64,000 nt of DNA, from NCBI GenBank assembly GCA_003645455.1, contig QNFE01000007.1:1-64000 (forward strand). Reading direction: 5' to 3'. The first letter of the stretch is position 1. Each line of letters opens with the position of its first letter. The notes under the pieces were generated by a model, which saw only the letters and a list, made by a program, of their open reading frames with translations, was not told the origin of the DNA and searched no databases. This document shows positions 43,346-53,371 of the stretch, piece by piece. Source of the stretch: Gammaproteobacteria bacterium. Its GTDB lineage: Bacteria > Pseudomonadota > Gammaproteobacteria > QNFE01. The translations under genes and the position numbers were made by a program.

Positions 43346-43509
43346 CTTTTTGGAAGTGGGACTTTAGTCCCACTCTTTTTGCAACGCAAAAACAATTAGT
43401 ATTGTTGTTGCCTCAAAATGTTTGGGCTTCGTCAAATGTCTCACCTCCGATGAATGTTTGGACTTCGTCCAAAGAGTGGGACTAAAGTCCCACCTCCGAT
43501 GGAGTTATG

Positions 43510-46464
43510 TCAAGATTCTATTATTTTTATTTCATCATCTGTGAGATTATAGAGCTTATAAACCAAAGTATCGATTTGTTTGTCGATTGCATCTATTTTT
43601 TGTTTTAAGAATTTTTTGTCGGTTTCTATCTTGCTTATGTGGTATTTTTGTTGTGCCTCTAACATTTGCTCTACCAAACGGACTAAATCATCGTGTTGTT
43701 GTTTTTCTTTTTTGTTGTTAAAATCAATTTTTGGGATTGGTAATTGTTGGAGAAAATTGATTGGGTATTTCAATGAACCCTCTGGAATTCTAATTGAATA
43801 AAAAACTTTTAAATGAAAGTAATTTAACAGATTTGAATTTAGTAAACCAGTTAAATAATTTATGTTAACATTTGTTTTTGGGGTTATAGAGTGCACGGCT
43901 ACAAGAAGCCCAGAACCTTCATAATCTATAATACAAGATAATCTTTTTGCTACACCCCTTACAACTATTTTTGGTTTTTTTGTAAACAAATCAATTGTAT
44001 TGCTGTTTAAATATTTTTCATCCAACTTAATGCAAGGCTTAATTATTTTTTTCTTATACAACCTTACTTCTTTTGCTTTCCAAGAATTATAATATCTGTC
44101 AAAATTTCCATTCAGCAAAAGTTTTACTGAATTTTTACTACAATTTGTTGATATAATATCGTTCATTTTCCAGTATTCAAAACCCATTATTCCTGTTCTA
44201 ATATCTGACAACTCTGTCAATTTTAAATTTTTGTTAAGTTTGTCAATTATTTTTTTGTTTTTAGTATCTTGCTCTATTTGTATTTTGCCGTCTTCATCAA
44301 AAATATTTAATGTTTTTTCTACACCTTTTTCATTTATTAAAATAGTTTTTTTATCTTTTGTATTTTTTGATAAACAAAAAACAATAGTAGAGATCGCTGC
44401 ATCTTTAAATACTTTTCTATCTTTTAAGTCCCATATTTTTGTTATTGAAAAATCTCCGTTTTGCAAATCATTTCTTATTTTTTTACCATAGTTTGCACCA
44501 AAAAATTTATTAGGTGTTATAAAGCTAATTTCTCCTGTTTTTTTAACTATATCCATAGATTTTTCCATGAAAGATACATATAAATCTGCACTATTGGAAT
44601 AGAGGTGTTGTTTTTTTAAATAACTTCTTGTTTCATTGTCTTGGTTTCTAACGCCAACATAAGGCGGATTGCCGATGACAATATCAAAACCGCCGTTTTT
44701 GAAAATTTGTGGAAATTCATCTTGCCAGTCAAACGTGTTTATTTTTCGCATTTGGTTTTTATCAAATAAATCCATATTTTGGGTTTGATAAAAATCAGAG
44801 CCTATTAGTGAATTACCGCATTTTATGTTGTTGCCGAGATTTGGTAAGATATGGGATAATTGGGTTTTGAAAAGTTGGTTTTTGTATTCTAAATTTTCAT
44901 CTTCCAAAACTTTTAATAATAATGATAGTTTGGTAACCTCCACGGCTTGGGCATCAATATCAACTCCATAAATATTGTCTAATAAAACCTGTGATTTGTA
45001 GGTCGTGGAGAGGCGATAATCATTTTCTGCCACCTGATAAATTTGCCCTGTTTTAAGGGCTTTGTTTTTTGTTTTGTCGTCTTGTAAAAAATGGTTTAAA
45101 TGGTGTTTTAAGAGGTATTCAAAAGCACCGATTAGAAAACTGCCAGAGCCACAGGCGGGGTCTAAAATACTAATAGGAGTAAGATGGTTAGTTGCCAACC
45201 CTGTGAGATTGCCACGGCGGTTTAAATGTTTGGTGTTACTTGTTTTTCCGTCCGCCTCGCAATGACGGGATTCTTTTGGCAAGGGGACATGTCCCCTTGT
45301 TAGTAATGGTTTTATCGTGTTCTGCACTATATAATCAACGATATATTTTGGAGTATAATAAACTCCGCCGGCTTTTCTTATTTCTGGTTTGGTTTCTATC
45401 TGAACTTTGTTGCCATATTTTGTTTTGCGGATATATTTAATAGTTTTGCCTAAGAATTGTTCATAAGCTTGCCCTAAGATTTCAATCGGCAAAACAGCAA
45501 ATTCATATGGGCATTTGGGGTAATATAAATTTGTTATAATGTCTTGTAAGGTTTTGTCATCAACTTTTAAATTTTTTAACCAGTCGGCACTTATGAATAA
45601 TCCTGAGTTATATTTTTTGTCTGCCTCTTTGAAGTGTTGATTTAAATTGTTATAAATATCGCTTTTTTGTGATATTTTTAATAAAGCATCAGGAGATTCA
45701 ATTTGCCGCTCTTCGGATACTCGTAAAAATATTAACCTATCAATTATTTTTTGGACGGCTATATTTAGATTGAACTCATCGATATTTTCATTTTTTAAAG
45801 CGATTTGGGTGGCTAATTTTTCTCGTAGAGTATTTAAGAGTTGTAAAAATCCCTTATCCACACTCATGCTACCTTTTTTGTTTTTGGTGCTGTCGGCATA
45901 TTTACTAAAACTGCCATTTAAAATCGCTTGTTTTGAAAATGTATTGGATAAAAAATCAAAATTGGTGTTATATCCTTCTAATTTGGTGGGCTTGAATAAT
46001 TCATCATAGGTGCAATAAAATACGCGGGCAGTGGCAGCATTGTCGGATTCTGCAGGTTTTAGTCTGCCATCATAAACGGCGATCTCTTCAAAGTCGGTGA
46101 GGATTGATAAAGCTAAACCTTGGGTGTGGGCATAACGGCGAAGTTGATAGGCTGATTTTTTGTCGTTTTTAATATCAATGGCAGGCTTTTTTGCCTCAAC
46201 ATAAAAAATTATTTGTCCGCCAATTCTAAAAGAATAATCCGGTCTTTTTTTGTTACCGTCTATTTTGAGCTTGTCTTCTTTGATAACCTCACGAAATTGT
46301 TCTATCACGGCTTGGCTGTTGTGCATATCCCAACCTAATGCTGCAAATAAAAAATCAATAAAATCGGCACGGTTATTATATTCGTCATAATCTGCTGATT
46401 TATAGGTGGCAAGGTTTCTTTTAAAAAGAGCGATTTTTTGTTGTAGTGTTTCCTGTTCGTTCAC
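43510..46464 (-). CDS. Single-chain (type IIG / Eco57I-like) restriction-modification enzyme
   Basis: N-terminal nuclease motif RPDYSFRIGGQIIFYVEAKK; methylase motifs DPACGSGSF and NPPYVG; C-terminal target-recognition-like region. Confidence 0.9.
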   Translation of the reverse strand: MNEQETLQQKIALFKRNLATYKSADYDEYNNRADFIDFLFAALGWDMHNSQAVIEQFREVIKEDKLKIDGNKKRPDYSFRIGGQIIFYVEAKKPAIDIKNDKKSAYQLRRYAHTQGLALSILTDFEEIAVYDGRLKPAESDNAATARVFYCTYDELFKPTKLEGYNTNFDFLSNTFSKQAILNGSFSKYADSTKNKKGSMSVDKGFLQLLNTLREKLATQIALKNENIDEFNLNIAVQKIIDRLIFLRVSEERQIESPDALLKISQKSDIYNNLNQHFKEADKKYNSGLFISADWLKNLKVDDKTLQDIITNLYYPKCPYEFAVLPIEILGQAYEQFLGKTIKYIRKTKYGNKVQIETKPEIRKAGGVYYTPKYIVDYIVQNTIKPLLTRGHVPLPKESRHCEADGKTSNTKHLNRRGNLTGLATNHLTPISILDPACGSGSFLIGAFEYLLKHHLNHFLQDDKTKNKALKTGQIYQVAENDYRLSTTYKSQVLLDNIYGVDIDAQAVEVTKLSLLLKVLEDENLEYKNQLFKTQLSHILPNLGNNIKCGNSLIGSDFYQTQNMDLFDKNQMRKINTFDWQDEFPQIFKNGGFDIVIGNPPYVGVRNQDNETRSYLKKQHLYSNSADLYVSFMEKSMDIVKKTGEISFITPNKFFGANYGKKIRNDLQNGDFSITKIWDLKDRKVFKDAAISTIVFCLSKNTKDKKTILINEKGVEKTLNIFDEDGKIQIEQDTKNKKIIDKLNKNLKLTELSDIRTGIMGFEYWKMNDIISTNCSKNSVKLLLNGNFDRYYNSWKAKEVRLYKKKIIKPCIKLDEKYLNSNTIDLFTKKPKIVVRGVAKRLSCIIDYEGSGLLVAVHSITPKTNVNINYLTGLLNSNLLNYFHLKVFYSIRIPEGSLKYPINFLQQLPIPKIDFNNKKEKQQHDDLVRLVEQMLEAQQKYHISKIETDKKFLKQKIDAIDKQIDTLVYKLYNLTDDEIKIIES
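45188..45303. repeat. Palindromic repeat element inserted in-frame in the RM gene, with 20-bp perfect palindrome at 45280-45299
   Basis: Protein RGHVPLPKESRHCEADGKTSNTKHLNRRGNLTGLATN; DNA gagattgccacggcggttta...tccgtccgcctcgcaatgacgg matches intergenic repeats; caaggggacatgtccccttg. Confidence 0.85.
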
Positions 46465-46466
46465 TT

Positions 46467-47048
46467 TTATTTTTTATTATTTAGTAATTCTTTTATATTG
46501 CTACGATGTCGCCAAAAAAGAATTGTTGAAATGATGATAGTTGTGATGATATAAATTATATTAAGATTTAAAAAGTAAGCAACAAATGGGGCGAGAAAAA
46601 AAGCACTCAAAGCACTAAGTGAGGATATTTTTATAATGCGATTAGCGGCTAACCAAATAAGGGCGACTATTAAACCTAACCACCAACCGAAACCTAACAA
46701 AACCCCCAAAGAGGTGGCAACGCCTTTACCGCCTTTGAATTTGAAAAATAGCGGATATAGATGCCCCAGAAAGGCAAAAAATCCTGATAGGGAGATAAAT
46801 AAAACATTATCTGTAAATTGACTCATTACAATAACCGCAATCAAGCCCTTGCCAAAATCGCCTAATAGAGTGATGAAAGCGGGGATTTTGCCACCGAGAC
46901 GCAAGACATTGGTTGCCCCCGGATTATTAGAGCCATCGGATCGCGGGTCGGGTAATTTGAAAATTTTGCAAACTATAATAGCGGAGGATATTGAGCCTAA
47001 TAAATAACTCAATAACAATAAAATAATAGCTATAATTTGTAATGACAT
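46467..47048 (-). CDS. plsY: Acyl-phosphate glycerol-3-phosphate acyltransferase PlsY
   Basis: YLLGSISSAIIVCKIFKLPDPRSDGSNNPGATNVLRLGGK; FKGGKGVATSLG. Confidence 0.95.
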   Translation of the reverse strand: MSLQIIAIILLLLSYLLGSISSAIIVCKIFKLPDPRSDGSNNPGATNVLRLGGKIPAFITLLGDFGKGLIAVIVMSQFTDNVLFISLSGFFAFLGHLYPLFFKFKGGKGVATSLGVLLGFGWWLGLIVALIWLAANRIIKISSLSALSAFFLAPFVAYFLNLNIIYIITTIIISTILFWRHRSNIKELLNNKK

Positions 47049-47122
47049 AATTTAAAAATAAAATAAAAACAAATAAAAACAAACAACATTAAAACATAAA
47101 ATAAAATATAATGTTCGTTTAT

Positions 47123-48028
47123 ATGAAAAATACTCCCAACAAAACTTATGCAATTTTGCTCTTAAACAAACCGATCGGCATCAGTTCTCATCGTGCCTTG
47201 CAAATTGTAAAAAAGATTTATAACATAAAAAAAGCAGGGCATAGTGGCACCTTAGACCCACAGGCAACAGGAATGCAAGTCATCTGTTTTAACGAGGCAA
47301 CAAAATTTTTACAATATAATATAAGCTCTGATAAAACCTATCAATTCAGAGTTGCACTTGGCATAAAAACTGATACAGGCGATAGCGAGGGCAAAATAAT
47401 TGACAAAAAAGAGGTGAATGTTAATATCGATGAGATAAGAAAAGCTGTGTCATCTTTTGTGGGTTTGTCAAATCAAACTCCACCTATGTATAGTGCTATC
47501 AAACACAACGGTGAACCTTTGTATAAAATTGCCAGAAAAGGTGGCAAGGTAGAAATTAAATCTCGGCAAATAAATATTAAAAATATTGAAGTTTTGAGTT
47601 TTAAAAATAATCAAATTGATATAATATGCACTTGTTCCAAAGGCACATATATACGAACTTTGGCAGAGGATATAGGAGCCAAATTAAAAACCTGTGCATA
47701 TGTTAGTTTGTTGCATAGGGTAAATATTCATCCCTTTGAAAACGAGATGATGCACGATTTAGATAAGTTAAAAAATGCTTCTGATGATGAATTAAAACAA
47801 TATTTATTGCCTGTTGATATGATCTTAAAAGATTTTGATAAAATAATATTAAACCCAGAACAGCTTAATGAAATAGGCTATGGACGCTTTATAACTTTGG
47901 AATATGAGTCTCCTGTGATATGCAGATTATATGATGAAAATAATAACTTGATAGGAATAGGTGGCAGGCACAAATCAGGTAATAATATTTTAAAACCCAT
48001 GAAAACATTAAAAAAATATGTCTTATAA
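47123..48028 (+). CDS. truB: tRNA pseudouridine-55 synthase
   Basis: LNKPIGISSHRALQIVKKIYNIKKAGHSGTLDPQATGMQVI. Confidence 0.95.
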   Translation: MKNTPNKTYAILLLNKPIGISSHRALQIVKKIYNIKKAGHSGTLDPQATGMQVICFNEATKFLQYNISSDKTYQFRVALGIKTDTGDSEGKIIDKKEVNVNIDEIRKAVSSFVGLSNQTPPMYSAIKHNGEPLYKIARKGGKVEIKSRQINIKNIEVLSFKNNQIDIICTCSKGTYIRTLAEDIGAKLKTCAYVSLLHRVNIHPFENEMMHDLDKLKNASDDELKQYLLPVDMILKDFDKIILNPEQLNEIGYGRFITLEYESPVICRLYDENNNLIGIGGRHKSGNNILKPMKTLKKYVL

Positions 48029-48893
48029 AAACATAACCGACTATATCGGCAATACGCCCATCGTGGCTTTGCAAAAAATGAACCCCACGAGCAATAATAT
48101 TTTATTAAAATTAGAGGGTAATAATCCTGCAGGTTCTGTCAAAGATCGCCCGGCTTTTAATATGATATATCAAGCCCAAAAACGAGGTGATATAGATAAA
48201 AACACAACTTTAATTGAGGCGACAAGTGGCAATACTGGAATAGCAATTGCGATGGTATCTGCTATTTTGGGATATAAAATAATTCTTATTATGCCAGATG
48301 ATATGTCGGATGAGAGAAAAGACAGTATGAGCGCTTATGGGGCAGAGTTAATTCTTGTTGATAACATGGAGACAGCTCGAGATTTAGCGCTTGAGATGCA
48401 ACAGCAAAACAAAGGATATGTATTGGATCAATTTTCAAACCCAGATAATCCACAGGCACATTACAAAACAACTGCTCCTGAAATAATACAACAAACCAAC
48501 GGCAAAATAACTCATTTTGTAAGCTCAATGGGAACAACCGGCACGATTACAGGGTGCGGTAGATATTTTAAAGATAAAAAATTAGGAATTAAAGTTATAG
48601 GGGCAACTCCTGCCAAAGATTCACAAATTCCTGGAATTAGAAAATGGGAAAAAGAATATTTGCCTAAATTTTTTGATCCAAGTTTGGTGGATGAAAGTGT
48701 TGATGTCAATCAAGAGCAAGCCGAACAAACGATGAAAAACTTAGCCACAGAGGAGGGAATTTTTTGTGGTGTCTCCGCAGGTGGTGCGGTATGGGTCGCT
48801 TTGCAAGTTGCCAAAAAATTACAAAATAAAACCATAGTAGTAATTATTCCAGACAGAGGAGATAGATATTTATCAACCGGAGTTTTTAGATGA
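48018..48893 (+). CDS. cysM: Cysteine synthase B
   Basis: LEGNNPAGSVKDRPAFNMI, EATSGNTGIAIAMV, IPDRGDRYLSTGVF. Confidence 0.93.
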   Translation: MSYKNITDYIGNTPIVALQKMNPTSNNILLKLEGNNPAGSVKDRPAFNMIYQAQKRGDIDKNTTLIEATSGNTGIAIAMVSAILGYKIILIMPDDMSDERKDSMSAYGAELILVDNMETARDLALEMQQQNKGYVLDQFSNPDNPQAHYKTTAPEIIQQTNGKITHFVSSMGTTGTITGCGRYFKDKKLGIKVIGATPAKDSQIPGIRKWEKEYLPKFFDPSLVDESVDVNQEQAEQTMKNLATEEGIFCGVSAGGAVWVALQVAKKLQNKTIVVIIPDRGDRYLSTGVFR

Positions 48894-49354
48894 CAAATAA
48901 AACATATCTAATTGACAATACAGATAAAAAAATAATCAATCATTTGCAATATGGGTTGCCGTTAGTCTCGCGTCCATTTCACCAAAGTGCCGCCGAGCTT
49001 GGCATTAGCGAAGATGAGTTAATAAAAAGATTAAAAAACCTCTTGGAGCAAAAATATCTTAGCCGTTTCGGACCATTATATAATGCTGAAAAATTGGGTG
49101 GCTGTTTGTCTTTGTGTGCGATGAGCATTAAAGATAAAGATTTTGAAAATGTCACAGAAATTGTAAATTCATATGATGAGGTAGCCCATAATTATGAACG
49201 AGAACATAAATTTAATATGTGGTTTGTTATCGCTACCACTGGTATAAAAAGAAAACAACAGGTTCTCAAAGAAATAGAGAGACAAACAAAATATAAAGTT
49301 TATGACTTGCCAAAAGAAAAAGAATATTTTGTTGGTTTTTTTGTCAATCTATAA
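48890..49354 (+). CDS. AsnC/Lrp-like protein, siroheme decarboxylase (NirD/AhbB-like) family
   Basis: INHLQYGLPLVSRPFHQSAAELGISEDELIKRLKNLLEQKYLSRFGPLYNAEKLGG...HNYEREHKFNMWFVI. Confidence 0.75.
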   Translation: MTNKTYLIDNTDKKIINHLQYGLPLVSRPFHQSAAELGISEDELIKRLKNLLEQKYLSRFGPLYNAEKLGGCLSLCAMSIKDKDFENVTEIVNSYDEVAHNYEREHKFNMWFVIATTGIKRKQQVLKEIERQTKYKVYDLPKEKEYFVGFFVNL

Positions 49355-49487
49355 GAATTTTATATATGTTGTAATTTAATTTTTAAGGAAGGTCTGAATA
49401 ACCTGTATTTTTGGAAGTGGGTTTTTTGCAGTTGCCTCCGTCATGGCACTAAGCGGATGAGCAAAAAAAGGAACAAAAATAATAAAA

Positions 49488-49735
49488 AACCCTGTCATTG
49501 CGAGGCGGACGGATAAAAAAAGAGAAATACGGAATAATTAACCGCCGTGGCAATCTCTTGTTGTTATCCGCATACTCTGTTTTATTTTTGTTACAGATTT
49601 CGTCTACGCGCGATGAGATTGCTTCGCTACCGCTGCTATGACGGGATTCTTTTTGAGGATAACCGAGGCGGTTTATTTATTTGTCTTGCATCACTTTATC
49701 CGTCCGCCTCGTTATGACGAGGATTTTTTTTGTGT
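49488..49735. repeat. Palindromic repeat cluster (one full element plus an inverted half-element)
   Basis: cattgcgaggcggacgg...aaccgccgtggcaatctcttg ... gataaccgaggcggttta...tccgtccgcctcgttatgacg. Confidence 0.85.
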
Positions 49736-49856
49736 CGCATTCTTGTGTTTTGAGAGCCTTAACTTGTGAAGTTGCAACAAGTTGCAAAAGTGGAGCTAAA
49801 GCACCACCTCCGATTATATTGGTTTTTTTATTGTAGTTTGTAATTTATAAAAATTT

Positions 49857-50990
49857 ATGATAGATTTATCTTATAACAGTCCGCTGGCAAAGATTATAAA
49901 AAGTGAAATTCGCGATAATGGGGTGTTGAGTTTTGCGGATTTTATGCAAAAGGCTTTGTATCATCCGCAATATGGTTATTATACAACGAAAAAAAATATC
50001 TTTGGAGTGGGTGGGGATTTTATAACCGCACCTTTGGTATCGTCACTTTTTTCATATACTATCGCTTGTCAATTTATAAACACAGGATTTGATTGTATGA
50101 TGGAGATAGGCGGCGGTGATGGCACTTTATCTGCTGATTTGTTGTTATATTTACAGCGTAAAAATAAACTTCCGGCAAAATATTATATTTGTGAAATTAG
50201 TCCTGATTTACAACAAACCCAACAACAATTATTAAAGCAAAAATTACCAGATTATTTTGCTAATATTCAATGGGTTGATGATATACCTGATAATTTTTCG
50301 GGATTTATTATAGCTAACGAAGTTTTGGATGCGATGGCAGTGGAGATTTTTAAAACTACTGATGAGGGATTAAAGCAGATTTTTGTGGATATTCATTATC
50401 ATAAATTTATCATGATTGAAAAAGATGCAGGTTTTGAATTAAAAAATAATTTTAATAAAATTCAACAAAATTTATCACACGCTATCCCTTATAATTATCA
50501 AAGTGAGATATGCCTGAAATTAGATTTATATATTAAAAATCTATTTCAAAAAATCAATACAGCAGTTGTTGTATGTATTGATTATGGTTATCCTGCTGCC
50601 GAATATTATAGGGCAGACCGAAAAAAAGGCACAATTTTGGCAAATTATCAACACAAAGTGCTTGATAATGTATTAAAATATGCAGGTTTATGTGATCTTA
50701 GTTGTTTTGTGGACTTTACTGCGGTTGCCGATATTGCCATAAATTCTGGTTTTGATTTAGAGGGTTTTATTAACCAAGGAGATTTTTTAATCAATAATAA
50801 TATTTTAAAAATCGCCGAAAATACTCAAAATAAACAAAACAGCAAACAAAGAACTCAAACCGCTCAACAATTAAAAGAGCTTATTATGCCATCACAAATG
50901 GGCGAGAGATTTAAAGTTATGGCTTGGTCAAAAAATTATAATGGTAGTTTACAAGGTTTTGCAGAAAACGATCAAACATATAGATTATAA
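49857..50990 (+). CDS. SAM-dependent methyltransferase, MidA/NDUFAF7-like
   Basis: GVLSFADFMQKALYHPQYGYYTTKKNIFGVGGDFITAPLVS; MEIGGGDGTLSADLL; IDYGYPAAEYY. Confidence 0.88.
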   Translation: MIDLSYNSPLAKIIKSEIRDNGVLSFADFMQKALYHPQYGYYTTKKNIFGVGGDFITAPLVSSLFSYTIACQFINTGFDCMMEIGGGDGTLSADLLLYLQRKNKLPAKYYICEISPDLQQTQQQLLKQKLPDYFANIQWVDDIPDNFSGFIIANEVLDAMAVEIFKTTDEGLKQIFVDIHYHKFIMIEKDAGFELKNNFNKIQQNLSHAIPYNYQSEICLKLDLYIKNLFQKINTAVVVCIDYGYPAAEYYRADRKKGTILANYQHKVLDNVLKYAGLCDLSCFVDFTAVADIAINSGFDLEGFINQGDFLINNNILKIAENTQNKQNSKQRTQTAQQLKELIMPSQMGERFKVMAWSKNYNGSLQGFAENDQTYRL

Positions 50991-50999
50991 CTAAAAATA

Positions 51000-51797
51000 A
51001 TGGATACATTACAAGTAGTAGTTTTGTCGCTAGTGCAAGGATTAACCGAATTTTTGCCGATATCATCATCAGCTCACCTGATTTTGGTGCCATCTTTAAC
51101 AGATTGGCAAGATCAAGGTTTGGCTTTTGATGTTGCTTTGCATTTGGGGACTTTATTAGCAGTTGTTTTTTATTTTCGTTATGATATAAAAAATATGATA
51201 ATAGCCTGGTGGCAGTCAATTTTATTGAAAAAAATAACTAATAATAATGCCAGATTAGCATGGTTTGTTTTAATCGGCACAATTCCGGTCGGGCTTGCAG
51301 GATTGGCATTCAAAGACTATATTGAAACCTCAATGCGAGGCACTTTTATCATCGGTATCGCCTCCATTTTTTTTGGGCTTTTGTTATATGTGGCAGATAG
51401 AAAATCAATCAATAATAAAAAAAATGAATTTGATTTGGATTTAAAACAGGTGATGTTGATAGGGTTGGCACAGGCGATAGCACTAATCCCCGGCACTTCT
51501 CGCTCTGGAATTACCATCACGACAGCTTTGTTATTAGGTTTTAATGCAACAGCTGCGGCTCGTTTTTCTTTTTTGTTGTCAATCCCTGTGATAGTGTTAT
51601 CTAGTATGTTATTAGGGCTTGATATTATAAAATCTGATTTAATTATTGATTATAATTCATTTATATTAGGTTTTGTTATCTCGGCGATTAGTGCCTTTTT
51701 TTGTATTGCTTTATTTTTAAAATTTATCCAAAAAACTGGTATGACGCCCTATGTTATTTACCGTGTTATATTAGGCTTTTCTTTACTTCTATTGTAA
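51000..51797 (+). CDS. uppP: Undecaprenyl-diphosphatase
   Basis: LVQGLTEFLPISSSAHLILVPSL; PGTSRSGITITTALLLG. Confidence 0.95.
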   Translation: MDTLQVVVLSLVQGLTEFLPISSSAHLILVPSLTDWQDQGLAFDVALHLGTLLAVVFYFRYDIKNMIIAWWQSILLKKITNNNARLAWFVLIGTIPVGLAGLAFKDYIETSMRGTFIIGIASIFFGLLLYVADRKSINNKKNEFDLDLKQVMLIGLAQAIALIPGTSRSGITITTALLLGFNATAAARFSFLLSIPVIVLSSMLLGLDIIKSDLIIDYNSFILGFVISAISAFFCIALFLKFIQKTGMTPYVIYRVILGFSLLLL

Positions 51798-51803
51798 TTA
51801 CTT

Positions 51804-52208
51804 ATGACTCAAAATATTATTTTAAAAATCATCAAAGAGCGATGCAAATCAACTCTTGTTAGTCATTTGGGGATTGAAATTACCTATGCTGATAGAGAAA
51901 AGGTAGAGGGCAAGATGCCCGTTGATGAACGAACTTGTCAGCCCTATGGTGTGTTGCACGGCGGTGCCTCGGTTGCATTTTCTGAAACCTTAGGGAGTAT
52001 CGGCGGGCAAATAGCAGCAGGTGAGCAAAATAGGGCAATGGGACAACAAATAAACTCAAATCATATCCGTCCTGTTAAAAAAGGTTATGTCACAGGAGTT
52101 GCCAAAATAATTCATAAGGGCAAAAAAAGCCAACTCTGGGAGATTAAAGTTTTTAACGAAGAGAAAAAGCTTATATGTAATTCCCAGCTTACATTAGCGA
52201 TATTGTGA
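51804..52208 (+). CDS. Hotdog-fold thioesterase (PaaI/MenI-like)
   Basis: CQPYGVLHGGASVAFSETLGSIGG; next to menF/menD. Confidence 0.85.
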   Translation: MTQNIILKIIKERCKSTLVSHLGIEITYADREKVEGKMPVDERTCQPYGVLHGGASVAFSETLGSIGGQIAAGEQNRAMGQQINSNHIRPVKKGYVTGVAKIIHKGKKSQLWEIKVFNEEKKLICNSQLTLAIL

Positions 52209-53371
52209 TAAAATTTTTAAAGGACATAAAAAATCCTCTTAAATCTGTTTTAGATGCCGCTCTTGAATATAAAACAGATATTGCATTATGGCAAGAGCCA
52301 GATAGCCAAATAATTCATCTTATTATAGATTTTAATGGTTTGTCTGTCTTGGATATTGACGGTGTTATAAATAATCAAGCAGGTTTTGTTATTAGCCCTT
52401 TTAATTATAATAAAAATACCGATTTACAGTTATATTTAATAAAAAATCAGCTCCATTTATCTTTTAAAAATAATGAAATATCTATAGTCAATGAAGATAA
52501 TATTCCGCTGGATTTTATTAAAAAATTAAATAACAATAAAAATAAAAATAAAAATAAAAACATCATATTGAATACTGATAAAACTCCCCCAATAAACAGC
52601 AATAATTTTCAACAAAATGTTGCCAAAGCCATTGATGAAATTCATCAAAAAAAGTTTAAAAAAGTTGTATTGTCGGTAATCCATAACAAAACAATAACCG
52701 AAAATTATGACATTTTAGCGTTTTTTAAGAGATTATGTGACCAAAATCCGCATAATTTCGTCTCTTTGTCTATTACAAAAAAATATGGAATGTGGATAGG
52801 TTCATCTCCTGAAAAACTCTTATCAATAAAAAACAACAAAAAAACTTCAATTTTTGCCACAGCAGGAACACAAGAGATAACAAACAACAAAGATAAAATA
52901 ATATGGCAAAAAAAAGAGCAACAAGAGCAAAAATTTGTCGTTAAATATATTCAAAAAATATTAAAAAAATTAAAAATAAATTATCAAACAAAAAAAACTA
53001 AAACTCTTAAAATAGCAAATATCGCCCATCTAAAAACTGCTATATCTTTTAAAATAAAACATAAAAACATAATAAAGTTATTGCAAAAATTATTACCCAC
53101 TCCTGCTGTATGTGGGGTACCCAAAAAAAAAGCACAAGAATTTATCAAAAATAATGAGATCCATAATCGTTTATTGTATGCAGGATGTATCGGTCTGTTA
53201 AATTTAAAATCAAAATACACCTTAAAATTATGGACGAATATAAGATGTGCCAAATTTACCTATAAAAATGCTGATGTTTTTGCAGGGGCTGGCATAATAT
53301 CGTCATCAAGTATAAAAGATGAAATCCAAGAGATAGACTTAAAATTAAAAGCCATTTTAGATTTTTTATGA
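52205..53371 (+). CDS. menF: Isochorismate synthase
   Basis: Chorismate-binding family motifs FKKVVLSVI, SSPEKLLSI, ATAGTQE, LPTPAVCGVPKKKA, FAGAGIISSS. Confidence 0.85.
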   Translation: MIKFLKDIKNPLKSVLDAALEYKTDIALWQEPDSQIIHLIIDFNGLSVLDIDGVINNQAGFVISPFNYNKNTDLQLYLIKNQLHLSFKNNEISIVNEDNIPLDFIKKLNNNKNKNKNKNIILNTDKTPPINSNNFQQNVAKAIDEIHQKKFKKVVLSVIHNKTITENYDILAFFKRLCDQNPHNFVSLSITKKYGMWIGSSPEKLLSIKNNKKTSIFATAGTQEITNNKDKIIWQKKEQQEQKFVVKYIQKILKKLKINYQTKKTKTLKIANIAHLKTAISFKIKHKNIIKLLQKLLPTPAVCGVPKKKAQEFIKNNEIHNRLLYAGCIGLLNLKSKYTLKLWTNIRCAKFTYKNADVFAGAGIISSSSIKDEIQEIDLKLKAILDFL

